DNA from: Hysterangium stoloniferum | Taxonomy: Eukaryota > Basidiomycota > Agaricomycetes > Hysterangiales > Hysterangiaceae | Reading direction: 5' to 3' | Assembly (NCBI GenBank): GCA_015178975.1 | Contig: WHVD01000095.1 | Span: forward strand, 124,001-188,000 | Length of the DNA: 64,000 nt | Shown: in pieces, positions 35,005-46,429 of the stretch | How positions within the stretch are numbered: position 1 is the first letter of the stretch | Layout: every line of letters starts with the position of its first letter | The notes under the pieces: model-generated | What the model was told of the DNA's origin: nothing | The model's database searches: none | What the model saw: the letters and a program-made list of their open reading frames with translations, nothing else | Made by a program: the position numbers and the translations under genes

Positions 35005-35175
35005 AAACAACATTCACAAAGGGAAACAACATTCACAAAGGGAAACAACATTCACAAAGGGAAACAACATTCACAAAGGGAAACAACATTCACAAAGGGA
35101 AACAACATTCACAAAGGGAAACAACATTCACAAAGGGAAACAACATTCACAAAGGGAAACAATGGTCACAAAGGG
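35005..35175. repeat. 19-bp minisatellite, eight perfect copies plus a variant
   Basis: The unit is AAACAACATTCACAAAGGG. Because 19 is not a multiple of three, all three frames stay open over it; the resulting open frame is an artefact. The unit is related to the array at 35.69-35.88 kb. Confidence 0.95.
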
Positions 35176-35639
35176 AAGCAACAGCAACAACTCTTTATGT
35201 ATTTCTGAGACTCCTTGTCAGACATTGTGTTAGAAAGAACAGCATTTAACAGAAAGTCTTTAAAGGACAGAAAGTTTCTAAAGGAAGGAAAACTGTTCAA
35301 AGAATGGAAACTATTAAAAATAGTATGAGTTGACTCTATTGCAATACACAATCTAGAAGGGTTTAATAAGCTTGTAATGAAAGTACTTGTGTCTCAATAT
35401 CTTGTGTCAGTTAGTGTAGCACCTCCTGACAATATAGGTTTGGTGCTCTGGGAGGTGTATAGTGGTTCTGACACACATTAACCTCCAAATGCATGGTCCA
35501 CAATTAGCATCTTCATATGAAAAGTTGCAATAATTGGTGGACTCCCCCCATAAAAAGGTGTGTTTCATCATCAAATTTAACAGAAACTGTTCAGAGAACA
35601 GAAACAGTTACAAAGGTAACAAAGATAACTACCATTACA

Positions 35640-35885
35640 AAAGGAAACAACAGTCACAACAGTCACAACAGTCACAACAGTCACAACAGTCACAAATGGA
35701 AACAATGGTGACAAATGGAAACAATGGTGACAAATGGAAACAACAGCGACAAATGGAAACAACAGCGACAAATGGAAACAACGGTGACAAATGGAAACAA
35801 CAGTGACAAATGGAAACAACGGTGACAAATGGAAACAACAGCGACAAATGGAAACAATGGTGACAAATGGAAATGACAGCTACAA
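35640..35885. repeat. Composite minisatellite: 9-bp then 19-bp units
   Basis: Five copies of CAACAGTCA (about 35649-35693) lead into roughly ten copies of a 19-bp unit GACAAATGGAAACAACAGY with small variation. The 19-bp unit differs from that of the 35.0 kb array at only a few positions, so both arrays probably share an ancestor. Confidence 0.92.
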
Positions 35886-35989
35886 AAGATGCAACAGTGA
35901 CAAAAGGTGCAATAGTTTCAAAAGCAGCAATGGTTTCAATCAAACATTGAGTTGATCTTACTGTCATGTATTGTAGTTTATTTTACTTT

Positions 35990-36300
35990 ATGTAATTTAT
36001 TTTAGTTTATTATATTTTATCTTAATTTATTGTACCCCATTTAGATTTAGTGTTATTTATTTTATTTTATTTTATTTTATTTTATTTTATTTTGATTTAT
36101 TGTATTTGATTTTGATTTATTTTATCCTGATTTATTGTATTCTATTTTGATTTATTATATTTTGCTTTAGTTTACTCTATTTTATTCAATTTTTAAGCAT
36201 TTTACTTTTATTTTTTGTATTTATTTCAATTTATCCTATTTTATTTGTATTGTATCTTGATTTATCCTACATTATTTTGATATATTGTATTTTATTTTAA
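35990..36300. repeat. T-rich low-complexity tract with (TTTTA)n
   Basis: The segment is built of TTTAT/TTTTA/TTGAT pentamers, with a clean (TTTTA) run at about 36059-36092. No gene is present. Confidence 0.85.
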
Positions 36301-36379
36301 TTAACCCGGAAAACCATGTAGACCTCCTCTGGGGATTTACCATCCTTCTCTGGGGAAATGGCTTCACAGGGGCATGGGA

Positions 36380-36765
36380 AACAAAATGTGTGGAAAATGC
36401 CCCCGTGAGGGGTGCAGGAAATAGTTCTGTGAAAGGTATGGAAAATCCCTCCATGAAGGGCATGGGAAATTCCCCCGGAAAGGTCATGGGAAATGCTTAT
36501 GTGAGGAGGAATGCTTATGTGAAGGGCACGGGAAATGCTTATGTGAAGGGCACGGGAAATGCTTATGTGAAGGGCACGGGAAATGCTTATGTGAAGGGCA
36601 CGGGAAATGCTTATGTGAAGGGCACGGGAAATGCTTATGTGAAGGGCACGGGAAATGCTTATGTGAAGGGCACGGGAAATGCTTATGTGAAGGGCACGGG
36701 AAATGCTTATGTGAAGGGCACGGGAAATGCTTATGTGAAGGGCACAGGAAATGTTACTTGGCAAG
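36380..36765. repeat. 24-bp minisatellite, ten near-identical copies with degenerate leader
   Basis: The unit AATGCTTATGTGAAGGGCACG plus GGA repeats ten times from about 36509. Left of it, more diverged units of the same period extend back to about 36380. As 24 is a multiple of three, a 176-codon open frame with the octad GNAYVKGT runs through it, and the other strand is open as well. No start context, introns or domain support a protein. Confidence 0.92.
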
Positions 36766-36804
36766 TCGTGGGAAATGTCTTCATTAGGCCCTGTGAAATG
36801 GTTC

Positions 36805-37565
36805 CGCACGTGTGACAAATACTCCCGCAGCCTTACAAAATACTCCTGCGCCTTTCAAAAATGCTCCCGCATGTGTAACAATACTTCTGTGCACGTGACA
36901 AAATACTCCCGCACCTGTAACAATACTCCCGTGCCTGTAACAATACTCCCACGCTTGTAACAATACTCCCATGTGTAAGGGCGACTCTCTAGACCACACT
37001 AACTCACACTATGACTGAGTTGGGGTCCTAGCAGAGGAAATCCAAAGAGAGTTTATACCTGTCTAATTACATACATGTAGAATACAAGATTACTTACCTA
37101 GCAGAGGAAATCCAAAGAGAAAAGTCTAAGGAATCCTTGGCTAGCGGGTGACTAACTAAAGGTGCAGCTGAGTTTGAAAATGTGATAACAACAAGGTGCC
37201 CCTCTCAGTCTTTACTTATGAACTATATTAAGGAGAGTCAGAGAAAATGGAAAACTTAAGATTGTCCCTTGACACCATGCCTGTAACAATACTCCCGTGC
37301 CTGTAACAATACTCCTGCAGCATCGAAAAATACCTCTGTGCATGTGACAAAATACTCCCGCGCATGTAACAATATTCCTACGCATTATGAAATACCTCCA
37401 TGCAAGTGACAAAATACTCCCACGCTCGTCACAAAATACTTCTGCACTCGTCACAAAATACTTCTGTGCTCGTCACAAAATACTCCCGCGGCGTCACAAA
37501 TACTCCCACAAGTCCAGAAATACTCCCATGGCGTCAAAAATGCGTCCACGAATGGTAAAAAGCCT
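36805..37565. repeat. ~20-bp degenerate minisatellite interrupted by an LTR
   Basis: Units of the type ACAATACTCCCGTGCCTGTA recur on both sides of the 301 bp insert at 36974-37274. The repeat is more diverged than the 17-, 19- and 24-bp arrays and so older. Confidence 0.85.
36974..37274. mobile_element. 301 bp solo LTR inside a minisatellite
   Basis: It starts TGTAAGGGCGACTC and ends GTCCCTTGACA, giving TG...CA ends with short inverted repeats (TGTAAGGG against TGTCAAGGG). It is flanked by a perfect 5-bp duplication, CCATG (36969-36973 and 37275-37279). A direct repeat CCTAGCAGAGGAAATCC occurs twice within it (about 37027 and 37097). It is a new LTR family for this window, perhaps Copia-type given its size. 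Confidence 0.8.
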
Positions 37566-39422
37566 CCAGATTTGCTCCCGCACTGACTAATAACTCCCTT
37601 TGGGCGCTAATGCGCCCTCAGCTTAGTCACACAGTCAGGTTCAGGCACTCTGCGCCCTCACGCATTGGGGCACCTGCGGCGCCTAAAAATGCCCACCACC
37701 CACCGTACAATTTTACTTTCTTTGATATCCCAAACCATGGATGTCCTTGTTAACTTTTGGGGATTCAGTAAATGAGTGGCAAGGACTCAGGGCTATTAGT
37801 AAGTGGGTTACTAGGGTGGGTATACATAGACGAGACTGTATTATAGTGCTCATCCCTTTACAACGAGTTAACCGTCCCCTACTCAGACCAACGGAAAGTT
37901 ATATGGTCTAAGAACAGTGCCACCGAAAACTTAACAGTCCTTTGCGAGTTCGAGGAAGTTGCACGATGTAATGTCATCCTGAGAATCAGATGGTTTAAAC
38001 TGACAAAGAGGGGTTGATGGAGGTGACACTAACATAGAGACTTGATACAATCATTCAGACACAGTCGTCGTTGATTAAATGTTTGGACTGAGGGAAATCA
38101 GTACAATACTAGAAGAGAGGGAAAGACAACATCAACATACAGAGAAGTCTAAAAAGTATATTTTATAAAGGCAAGTGAAACAAGAAAGCTGGTTACAGTC
38201 GACTCACTAAATTATGATTCACTAGACTTGAAATAAATGGGAAAGAACAAAAGACTCATGCCAGATTATGCTGAGACAAACTGCTTATGATTCTTCATCT
38301 AAGGCATTGAGTGTGACAACCTTCCATCAGATATATCATGTCATTGTCACGTACCACAATCAAAATATTATGAAGAGATTGAGATTCCTTTATGGACTGA
38401 GGTGACTGGAAGGAGATATTGTCGTATCGCTGGTAATGATATTGCATGTCATGTTTTAGCGACTACTAACTTTTGTATTGACTGAAGGCCACTTGTTGAG
38501 CCAGTTAAAACTTTCCTGGAGCAGTGGTTAAAAATGACACACCAGAGAAATCTGTCACCAAGTGTTGTCAAAACTGCGATCAGCCCTCTAGATCTGACTT
38601 ATTCAATGGGAAATTATTGTTATCTAGTTTAAAGATACCATTCCACACTCACACCCCAGTTTTCAAGGGAGGCTCATTTGGATGACAAATAATTTTTTTC
38701 ATTTTGTGGTCTCACCAAGAGACTGGTGGCACACGTAGGTCACAAGGTGGCTTTCCACATGGCTGCTGGCAAATATGACTGGTGCCGGAACTTATCTCAT
38801 GTTCTTATTGTAAGGCCATTTTAGAATTTGTGGCGCAATGACACCTCATTGTTATATTTTAAAATGTTGGTGAATCAGGATTGATTTTATTCTGATCCAA
38901 ATCTGTATTTTAGCACTCTCTTCATTGTCGTTGTAGTATATAAGGTCAGGGTAAATTCAGACTCACCTCAGATCAGACTCATCCTTCGTTTCCTCTACAC
39001 AATTTTGTCACTGATCTCAGTGGTTCCACGGGAGAAGCCTTGAGCGTGAGGAGTGGGTATTAGTATGCAAAGGTATTAGCCATGTTATTTTGACAGTGAG
39101 TTCATGCACTTGAGAAGATAGTGTGTTGCAACATTGATGAGGTATGTTTAAAGGACACACAAGTGAGACATACTTGAAGTACCTCTCCTCTCCTCTCAAT
39201 CACGTCGTTGATGGGGTGAGATCAAAGTACTCACATGGGACTTTAGCCATGAAAAATTAATTCCTCCATAAATAATGTGAGATATCCTCCAGATCATGTT
39301 GCTATCCAGGGTATGCTGATGGCAGTGGATTGCATTTCCTGGTAAGCCCAATTACCCAGTTGCACTTCATCACGAAACTGATCATTAGTTGATGGACTTG
39401 TTGAAATTTCAGCCATTCAGTA
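37566..39422. other. Region without supported genes
   Basis: Sequence from 37.6 to 39.4 kb shows no long frame or family signature. A TATATAAGG box at about 38937, followed by CT-rich sequence, could be part of an old LTR. Two imperfect repeats of a GGAAGG-CTC-GGGTGRTAC phrase lie just to the right (39.68-39.83 kb). Confidence 0.35.
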
Positions 39423-39567
39423 ATAATCTCAACATGATGACACTTGTGGGTCCTAATATATTTCACGATAACACTACATAGTTCTGTATAGTAGCTTAGT
39501 AATAGTAATGCTTTTTGTTCGTGACCATGGTGTACTGACGTATGCCCCCCCCCTTTGCGTCAACAGG
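39423..39567 (+). repeat. 145 bp duplicated segment, uninterrupted copy
   Basis: This copy runs ATCTCAACATGATGACACTT to TTTGCGTCAACAGG and matches 40999-41040 joined to 42849-42956, at about 90% by eye. At the TA where the second copy contains the Tc1 complex, this copy is uninterrupted, so it is a paralogous empty site. Confidence 0.85.
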
Positions 39568-40998
39568 TTATTGGCCCTGCAGACTTATCAATTGGATTTG
39601 TCACCGCGCATTTTCATTCCTTCGAGTAGTTACTCATCATATCTTTTTAGGTGGCCATATAGAAGGGCATAGAAGCTGCAGTATTCACATGGGAAGGGCT
39701 CCAGGGTGATACAGTGAACTTGCAGGAGTGAGCAGCCGTATTAATGGGCTTAGAAGCCACAGTACTCACACAGGAAGGACTCTGGGGTGGTACATCAAAC
39801 TCTGCAGTTCGTAGATTCTCGTGGGAAGGCCTCCACAGTATCAGTTTGATGTGTTTCGAACACCAAGAGTGTTAGAGTATGATACTACAGCTCTAACATA
39901 GTCTATTATGATCTCCATATTTTTCTGATATTTGTAGTATTTTTCCCAGCACTGTAGGTGCAGTATTGAGTGAGTTACTTTAGGTCAGTAACTACTGTAT
40001 AGGTGCTTAGATAAGCACCTAATAGTATAGTCCACTGTGGGTATGGGAAAGTCTCCTTAGTGTTTACTTTCCAATCACACTCACAGGGGTGTTCTGCAAA
40101 GTGTTATTCAACTGTTTCAACAGAGAGTGTGCTGACTTTATTGTCTGGCACTAGGCTTTTTTTTTTAGCCATATTTTCCATTTTTTCATTCTTTGAGTAT
40201 TCTAAATTGGTGTCGACCACTTATTCGAAATGGGATATCATCAACGGTTCGGAAACTCAACTGCCCAGTTCACCCCCTCCAAAAGTTGGTTCACACATTT
40301 TTCAAAGAAAACACAGAGCTCATTGCGAGGAGCACTTACTGGCAGGGTCGTCATGCCATTGGTCATTTGATGATCCATTTGAATTTGCCATCAATCTCAA
40401 AGTGATCATGCAGCATTCTGGCTATAGCTGTTCTGCATATTTACAGGTGATAATTGGATTACCCATATTTTCTTTTCCAATTCATTGTTCATTATTCCAC
40501 ATCGAAATCATCTTACTTAACCCCCATCTGGATCTCAATTTTGCACCAAATACTTTTTAGGTCACACTTTTTGATTGCTGGGAATGGCTCTGGTTCTGGA
40601 CGTTGGAGATGATTCATGTAAGCCCTTATGTGTGTAAGGCATCACTCAATTCATGACCCCTTTTTTCTTGTATTGCCAAATTAACATTTTGCATGCCATC
40701 ACTTGTCACTCGGATTTCACTTTTTGCATACTGTCACTCAAACAATTGACTTTCACCGCTAGCATGAAGGACTGTGCAGAGGACTGAGCCAGTCATGTTT
40801 GTCCCAGATTGCTGTTTAGATGTCACATCCACCATCACACTTCTCATAAAGGGCCTTGGGATTGATTGGGAATGGGAGTTGCAGTGAGGGAGCTTGGGCT
40901 GGGAGGCTTTCTATTCACAGTAGAAGCATTTTGGTTTGGATTGGGAGTTGCTGAACTTCAAGGAGTGTCATTGAGATTTTGATTAAAGGAGTGTGTTG
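39568..40998. other. Region without supported genes
   Basis: The largest open frame (40060-40560, plus strand, 166 codons) has no recognisable motif and overlaps another open frame in a different phase, so neither is favoured. The rest holds no visible structure. Confidence 0.35.
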
Positions 40999-41256
40999 AA
41001 ATTTTTAATCTCAACATGATGACACTTGTGGGTCCTAATACAGTGACCCAAAAAAGTGTCCGGATGTTTGGTGAAATTGGAAAGATGGGGTTACAGCTCC
41101 AGAAATAAAATATATAAAATTCTGAATAAATCAGAGGTAAGACTTTTATTATCTTATTCATCAACATCTATGGGGCTGTGTTTTTTCCCTGCCTCCTCAA
41201 TCCTCATCTGACCCAGCATCCTTGGAACTCCCGACTTGCAGCTCTTCATACACATA

Positions 41257-42848
41257 CAGTGACCCAAAAAAGCATCCGGATGTTCGGTGAAATTGGAAAG
41301 ATGGGTTTACAGCTCCAGAAATAAAATAGATACAATTCTGAATAAATCAGAGGTAAGAGGATACATCTGACCTACATGATGACATAAGCATGACATCACA
41401 GCTTTCCTTATCAGGAAAGTAGGAAATTAATAATGGACATGGTGCATCCGGACACTTTTTTTGCTCTTGTAATTAATTACTAGTTTTTACCAGTTTCAGT
41501 ATTTAGTGTACCCCCCTTGGCCTTTAGTACTGCAGCAACCCTTCTAGGCATGCTCTTGATCAATTCAAGGCATTTCTCCCTTGGAATACCCTCCCATTCC
41601 ACCTCCACTCTCTCCCAGAGCTCCAATATGCTCTTGGGTGCCCTAGGGTATGTTCCAAGCCTTCTCTTCAACTCCCACCATAAGTGTTCTATTGGATTCA
41701 GGTCTGGAGACTGTGCAGGCCAGTCTAAAACATCCACCTGATGGTCCTTGAACCAATCCTTGGCCAACTTGCAAATGTGTTTAGGGTCATTGTCCTGCTG
41801 GAAGACAAACCTTTCCCTGTTCATCCCATAATACTCCACTGTTTTGAAGATATAGTCCTCCAATATGTCCTTGTACATCTCCCCATCCATCCTCCCATCT
41901 ATCTTGCACATGTACCCCACACCATGTGCTGTCATACATCCCCAAATCATTAGACTCCCCCCTCCAAATTTGATAGTTCCATTGATATGCTGCTGAGTGA
42001 GTGCAGAACCTGGTCTTTTCCATACCCACAACCTCCCATCAGAGCCCAAACAATTGATTTTGGTCTCATCTGAGAAGATAACCCTAAACCAGTCCTCCTC
42101 AGTCCAATGCTGGTACTTGATAGCAAACTCATATCGAGCCTTGATGTGTCAACAGGCAAGAAGAGGTCTTTTGGCCTTCACCACAGCCTTCAAATTCTCT
42201 TTCTTCAATGCATTTCTAATTGTCTGTGTGCAGACATTGAGGGAGAGGTGGGACTTGGCTTGGGAGGCATTATCAACCTGTCCAGAGGTGATAGAATGAG
42301 CCAGGTGGTGATGATCCCTGGGGGAGAGTTTGGGAGGACAACCTCTGGAAGGTGTTGGAAGTGGACCAGGGAGTTGGGAGTGAATTTCTGATACTGTAGA
42401 GTGCCCAATATGAAGTTTAGAAGCAATTTTTCTGCAGGAGTGACCCTCCTGGAGAAGAGAAATGACAGAGAGCCTTGTTTCAGTAGAGTGCTTCTTCATC
42501 ATGTGGTGGGGGGGTGAATTGAGGCAAAGGTTGATGTAAATGTGTTATTTAAACATGTGGTCACATGACATTGTTGAACCTAACCAGAAATTCCCACAGT
42601 TATATGAACCTTAGTTGAGTTTCATGTATCAGTTGACAGAGCAAAAAAATGTCCAGATGCACCGTGTCCATTGTTCATTTCCTACTTCCCTGATAAGGAA
42701 AGTTATGATGTCATGCTTATGTCATCATGTAGGCCAGATGTATACCTCTTACCTCTGATTTATTCAGAATTTTATCTATTTTATTTCTGGAGCTGTAAAC
42801 CCATCTTTCCAATTTCACCAAACATCCAGACACTTTTTTGGGTCACTG
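41257..42848 (-). mobile_element. Tc1 transposon with ~215 bp terminal inverted repeats
   Basis: The 1,592 bp element starts CAGTGACCC and ends GGGTCACTG, with TA on both sides (41255-41256 and 42849-42850). The inverted repeats extend to about 41472 and from about 42635, differing at roughly fifteen positions by eye. The transposase lies between them on the minus strand. Long inverted repeats and a TA duplication are typical of the Tc1/mariner superfamily. Confidence 0.92.
41480..42502 (-). pseudogene. Tc1 DD34E transposase with one in-frame stop
   Basis: The frame is 341 codons from ATG at 42502 and is continuous except for one TGA at 42151-42149, between KAKRPLLAC and HIKARYEFAIKYQHW. The N-terminus is a paired-like helix-turn-helix (EGHSCRKIASKLHIGHSTVS). 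Catalytic residues are the Asp of IFSDETK, the Asp of FVFQQDNDPKH and the Glu of DLNPIEHLWWELKRR. The last two are separated by 34 residues, the DD34E spacing of Tc1. The stop sits where a CGA arginine codon would be plausible, so it may be a single CpG transition. It looks otherwise intact and recent. Confidence 0.88.
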
Positions 42849-42956
42849 TATATTTTGCAATAACACTACATAGTTCTGTATAGTAGCTTAGTAATAGTAA
42901 TGCTTTTTGTTTGTGTCCATGGTGTACTGACGTATACCCCCCCTTTGTGTCAACAG
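42849..42956 (+). repeat. Right part of the 145 bp duplicated segment
   Basis: It continues the segment begun at 40999-41040 after the Tc1 complex and matches 39463-39567. Confidence 0.85.
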
Positions 42957-43007
42957 GACTGTGACACCTGAATATATTTACATCAGATGGCACATATATA
43001 GGTAAAT

Positions 43008-43188
43008 GACACACTCTAACTCCTCAGGGCCGACTTTTCCAGACATGTTGAGTGAAAACAACCTGGCCCAAGATAGGATGATTTGTCCAGAGTGAATGAC
43101 ACACTCTGACTCCTGAGGGAAGACTTTTCCACATGTTATGAGTGAAAACCTCCTGGCCCAAGGTGGGTGGATCTGTCTGGAGAGACAT
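43008..43188. repeat. Two tandem copies of a ~90 bp unit
   Basis: Each copy begins GACACACTCT and contains GACTTTTCC, GAGTGAAAAC and CCTGGCCCAAG. The copies are clearly diverged. No coding role is visible. Confidence 0.8.
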
Positions 43189-44179
43189 TTGGGAGTTTAG
43201 GAAGTAAAATTCTGGGTTGACCATTCCCTGATGGCTTCAAAAGTGCAGCAGTTATTGGTCCCTTCAGGTCAGTATCTACACCTCCCAGAGAGTTTTTGTT
43301 TCTCACAGGAGGTGGCTGGGATTTTGCTGGGTACCTACCACATGTTGAACTACCTGGCTTAATAACCTGTTGGGTTGTTTGTGCTGGGACCATGAGGATG
43401 GTTGGACTGATCCTGGAAGAAAAATTTTCAGGAACCATTAAAATACAACACTGTATGCTTATCCAGATGTTTTTGTTGGTCCCTTTTATTGGTGGATACA
43501 GTACATAATATGTCTGTACCTCAGTCAGCCATATTTTCTTCCTGTTTTGTATTTTGTTCTTAGGCAATATATATCAGTCGACTATACTGTATACAAGACT
43601 GAGTCCTTCTTAAGGTTGCTTTTCTAAAACATGCCATGCTGCCCCTCCATATCTTGTTCAGCACATCTTCATCCTTTGCTGACATCTCGACCAGCAAAGC
43701 TTAAATCATTGTACTCTCACTTTAGCACTCTAACATTGATCTCTATCAACAAGGTACAATTATACTTATTTATCATAAATAGTCCCCCATATGTACATTA
43801 ATTGTGCTATCTGACAACTTGATGCTAAGAGTACCCCACCTCTCCTAAGTCTCCCCATTGCAAGTAAATTCTTACATCACTTATCTTCTGATACTTTTCT
43901 TGGCATAATTTCCTGCTTCACTCACCTTACTTTGTATCCTCACTTTTTGTCTCAACATTCAATTCCACACTTGCTTTTGATATCCAGCCATGTCATCTTG
44001 CTCAATTCCCATGCCATGTATGCCAGAAGCATAAGACCTCTCATACCTTACTGAAGGCACTCATTCCAATAAATGGGCCATCCCTATGTATCAGATTCAT
44101 TCTATCACCCATGATATGTATGAAAGGATGAAGGTGGTATGGTACTCATGTCAAATAGGGTTTAAGAAGCTTGTGCACC
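43189..44179. other. Region without supported genes
   Basis: Short open frames on both strands (43136-43567 minus, 143 codons; 43296-43508 plus) overlap each other and show no motif. The sequence is CpG-poor and probably repeat-derived. Confidence 0.35.
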
Positions 44180-44412
44180 CGTTAGATCCCAATCATTTCA
44201 GACCCCTATGAGTTTTTTTTATAGTCTTGTAACCCTTCATTGTCCTACTATTGGTACCCTTCTCAGGGTAGCACTGCTTGTGGTGCGCCCAACACTTGTT
44301 TTGTTGTATCCCAGCATCTTAGGCCTCCATCCCATCACCATTCTGCTCACTCCCCCATCACCATTCCACATACATATACATCTTATTTGCCACCTCATGC
44401 CTTTTAGTATAC

Positions 44413-45389
44413 TGTTAAGAGCAGAAACTGATGGATGTCAGTAGACCGATGGGGACTGAACAGAACGACTTGGCTTCAGCTTATGTGCTGCACCCTTGCA
44501 AGTTACCGTCGGGTGTCCTTAAATTTCGGGTGGGCAGAAACTAGTCCTGTTGAGTAAACCTCTTGGTAAACTACCAATCGGAAACCGAAGGATACGTCGA
44601 GGGTTCGGCTGAGGGGTCAGAGACCAAGAGTCGGAGACTGAGAGACTCAGAGACTGAGACTTGGAGACTGAGACTCAGAGACTGAGAGAGTCGGAGACTG
44701 AGAGTCAGAGATTGAGAGAGTTGGAGACTGAGAGTTGGAGACTGAGAGTTGGAGACTGAGAGTCGGAGATTAGAGGTTGAAGTCATAAATGTAGGTTGAA
44801 TCGTAAATCGGATGGAGTCGGAATGTGGTGGTCATGAATAGATAATGGAGTCAGAAATTAGAGGGGTATCTAAGTTGATCTAAGTTGATATTCTAAGTTG
44901 ATATTCTGATTGCTTTAATAACTACATTTACAGCGGGTTTATATACGAGTTGTCGGCATCTAGAAACTACTAACTAAGGGAAGAGCAGAAACTCGGTTGA
45001 CAATAAACTTGACTAGCAACTGGAAGGTCACAATAAACTTGACTAGAAACTGGAAGGTCACAATAAGATTGGAAGCTGAGATTTAGCCGAGAGCAGAATT
45101 ACGAAAAAGGGAATAGTCCAAGGGCTACAAGTATATATGGGCATATGTGAAACATAGACTAAAACGGATCATCATAATGAAAGGGGACGTATCAAAGCAT
45201 AACCAGATGGTAGAGTATATTTTGACAGGGGCGTAAATGGGGTTTGATCGTTGTGAAGGTATATGTGTCAGTGTCAGTGTTCCGAAGGTTGCCAAAATAA
45301 TGACTTGATCCATAACTTGGAACATCGATAGATGGTAGTATTCTCGGGGACCATCAGGTTGCGACATGGGTTACGACACGGTCATAACA
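44413..45389 (-). mobile_element. 977 bp solo LTR (family A relative) with perfect target duplication
   Basis: It starts TGTTAAGAGCAG and ends GGTCATAACA on the plus strand and is flanked by TATAC on both sides (44408-44412 and 45390-45394). It is homologous to the 727 bp chromovirus LTR along most of its length, but longer because of an internal minisatellite (44628-44772) and a duplicated CAATAAACTTGACTAG phrase (about 45000-45050). Confidence 0.9.
44628..44772. repeat. GGAGACTGAGAGTC minisatellite inside the LTR
   Basis: About ten units of 12-16 bp of the type GGAGACTGAGAGT, with variable length. It is absent from the 727 bp relatives, so it arose after the subfamilies split. Confidence 0.88.
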
Positions 45390-46429
45390 TATACTTACTA
45401 TATTGAATTTTTAAGTCTTGTTTACATCTCCATTTCCTTCCCCACTTCTTTCTGACCTGTCATCACTCTTGCTTCACTGATTAGCCCTCCAATCATCAAT
45501 CTCTCTGTAGTATAAAGTCCTTTGATGCATGCTACAGTTTCCACAGTTTGAAAATTGACTTTAATTACCCTCTACTAGTTCTCAGTCTCTTTCCTCCCTT
45601 CTCAATACTCTCAAAGATGTTCTTTGGCAAGCTGTGAACTCTTACCTCATGACTCTCAGTATTTTGGCCCACTGGTCAATTGAGTTAAGTGTTGAATTTG
45701 TCTTTATTGTACTATCTGCTCTGTTTGAAATACCAGAGCACCCTAACAGTTCATGTGAGGGTGCAACACATAAATTGAAGCCAAGCTCCACTATTTTTAT
45801 AGAGTCAGACCTCCCAACTAGTACAATTTCTATTGTTTGGCCCCCAATTAGCTCATTTCATATATCAGCCCCCTGATTTAGAGTCTTCCTCCCCCATTTT
45901 TCTTAGATCTTAACAGTATTTTCAAACTCAAGCTTGTGAACTGTTAATGATGGCCTTCCAGCTCAATGCATCCACTCTTTTAGACCCCAACTCCCTTTTC
46001 ATCTCCTTGATTTGAGCACCCATCCCTTCCAAGTTTAGAGCCTTGGTGGACTCTGGATCTACCCACTGCTTCATTGACACTGATTTCCTCACCATTCACA
46101 AGCTCAAAACCCAATCTGTTGATCTGGTCCCCCCCTGACTCTTTGATGGCACTAGTAATAGTGTCATACATAACTCAAGTTTGTGACCTTGCAGTTGTTT
46201 TTTTGTGTGGAACTCCTCAGCAGCTCACATTTTATGTGACACAGCTGGATTTGAGTTGTGTGGTCATCCTTGGATATGACTGGCTCACCTGCTTCAATCG
46301 ATTGAATGACTGGGTATTAGGACATCAAACTTTCCAGGAACCCAACAGTCAAATTCTCGCCTCTTCAGTCTCAGCAAGGACAGTGGTGGCTCCACTGGCC
46401 ACCTCTTCCATGATGGACCCCCCACCTAT

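Larger units (their letters stand above)
41041..42848 (-). mobile_element. Composite of two Tc1/mariner-superfamily ends
   Basis: A CAGTGACCCAAAAAAG end at 41041 (preceded by TA) shares about 100 bp with the end of the complete Tc1 element starting at 41257, then diverges. The intervening 110 bp encodes, on the minus strand, a C-terminus reading YEELQVGSSKDAGSDED and a stop. So a second, related element is represented only by its left end. The complete Tc1 sits in it at a TA (41255-41256), and the two share the right end at 42848, probably through recombination between their identical termini. The uninterrupted segment at 39.4 kb confirms the outer insertion point at TA. Confidence 0.7.
44180..45915 (+). 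mobile_element. 5' LTR (family C) of the old Gypsy, interrupted
   Basis: It begins GTTAGATCCC after a lost T and ends TCTTAGATCTTAACA. Excluding the nested LTR at 44413-45389 and one TATAC it is about 754 bp. It contains the conserved block AACACATAAATTGAAGCC (about 45766). The 3' LTR at 52.72 kb shows the unoccupied site. Confidence 0.8.

Noticed and set aside
34966-35967. Open frames with KGNNIHKGKQ- or NGNNGDKWKQ-type repeats
   Set aside because: They arise from 19-bp tandem units read through all three frames, not from protein-coding constraint.
36285-36818. 176-codon and 173-codon open frames on opposite strands
   Set aside because: Both are produced by a 24-bp tandem repeat, a multiple of three without stops in either strand; there is no start context or domain.
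40060-40560. 166-codon plus-strand open frame
   Set aside because: No family motif; an overlapping frame in another phase is equally plausible; the region is repeat-like.
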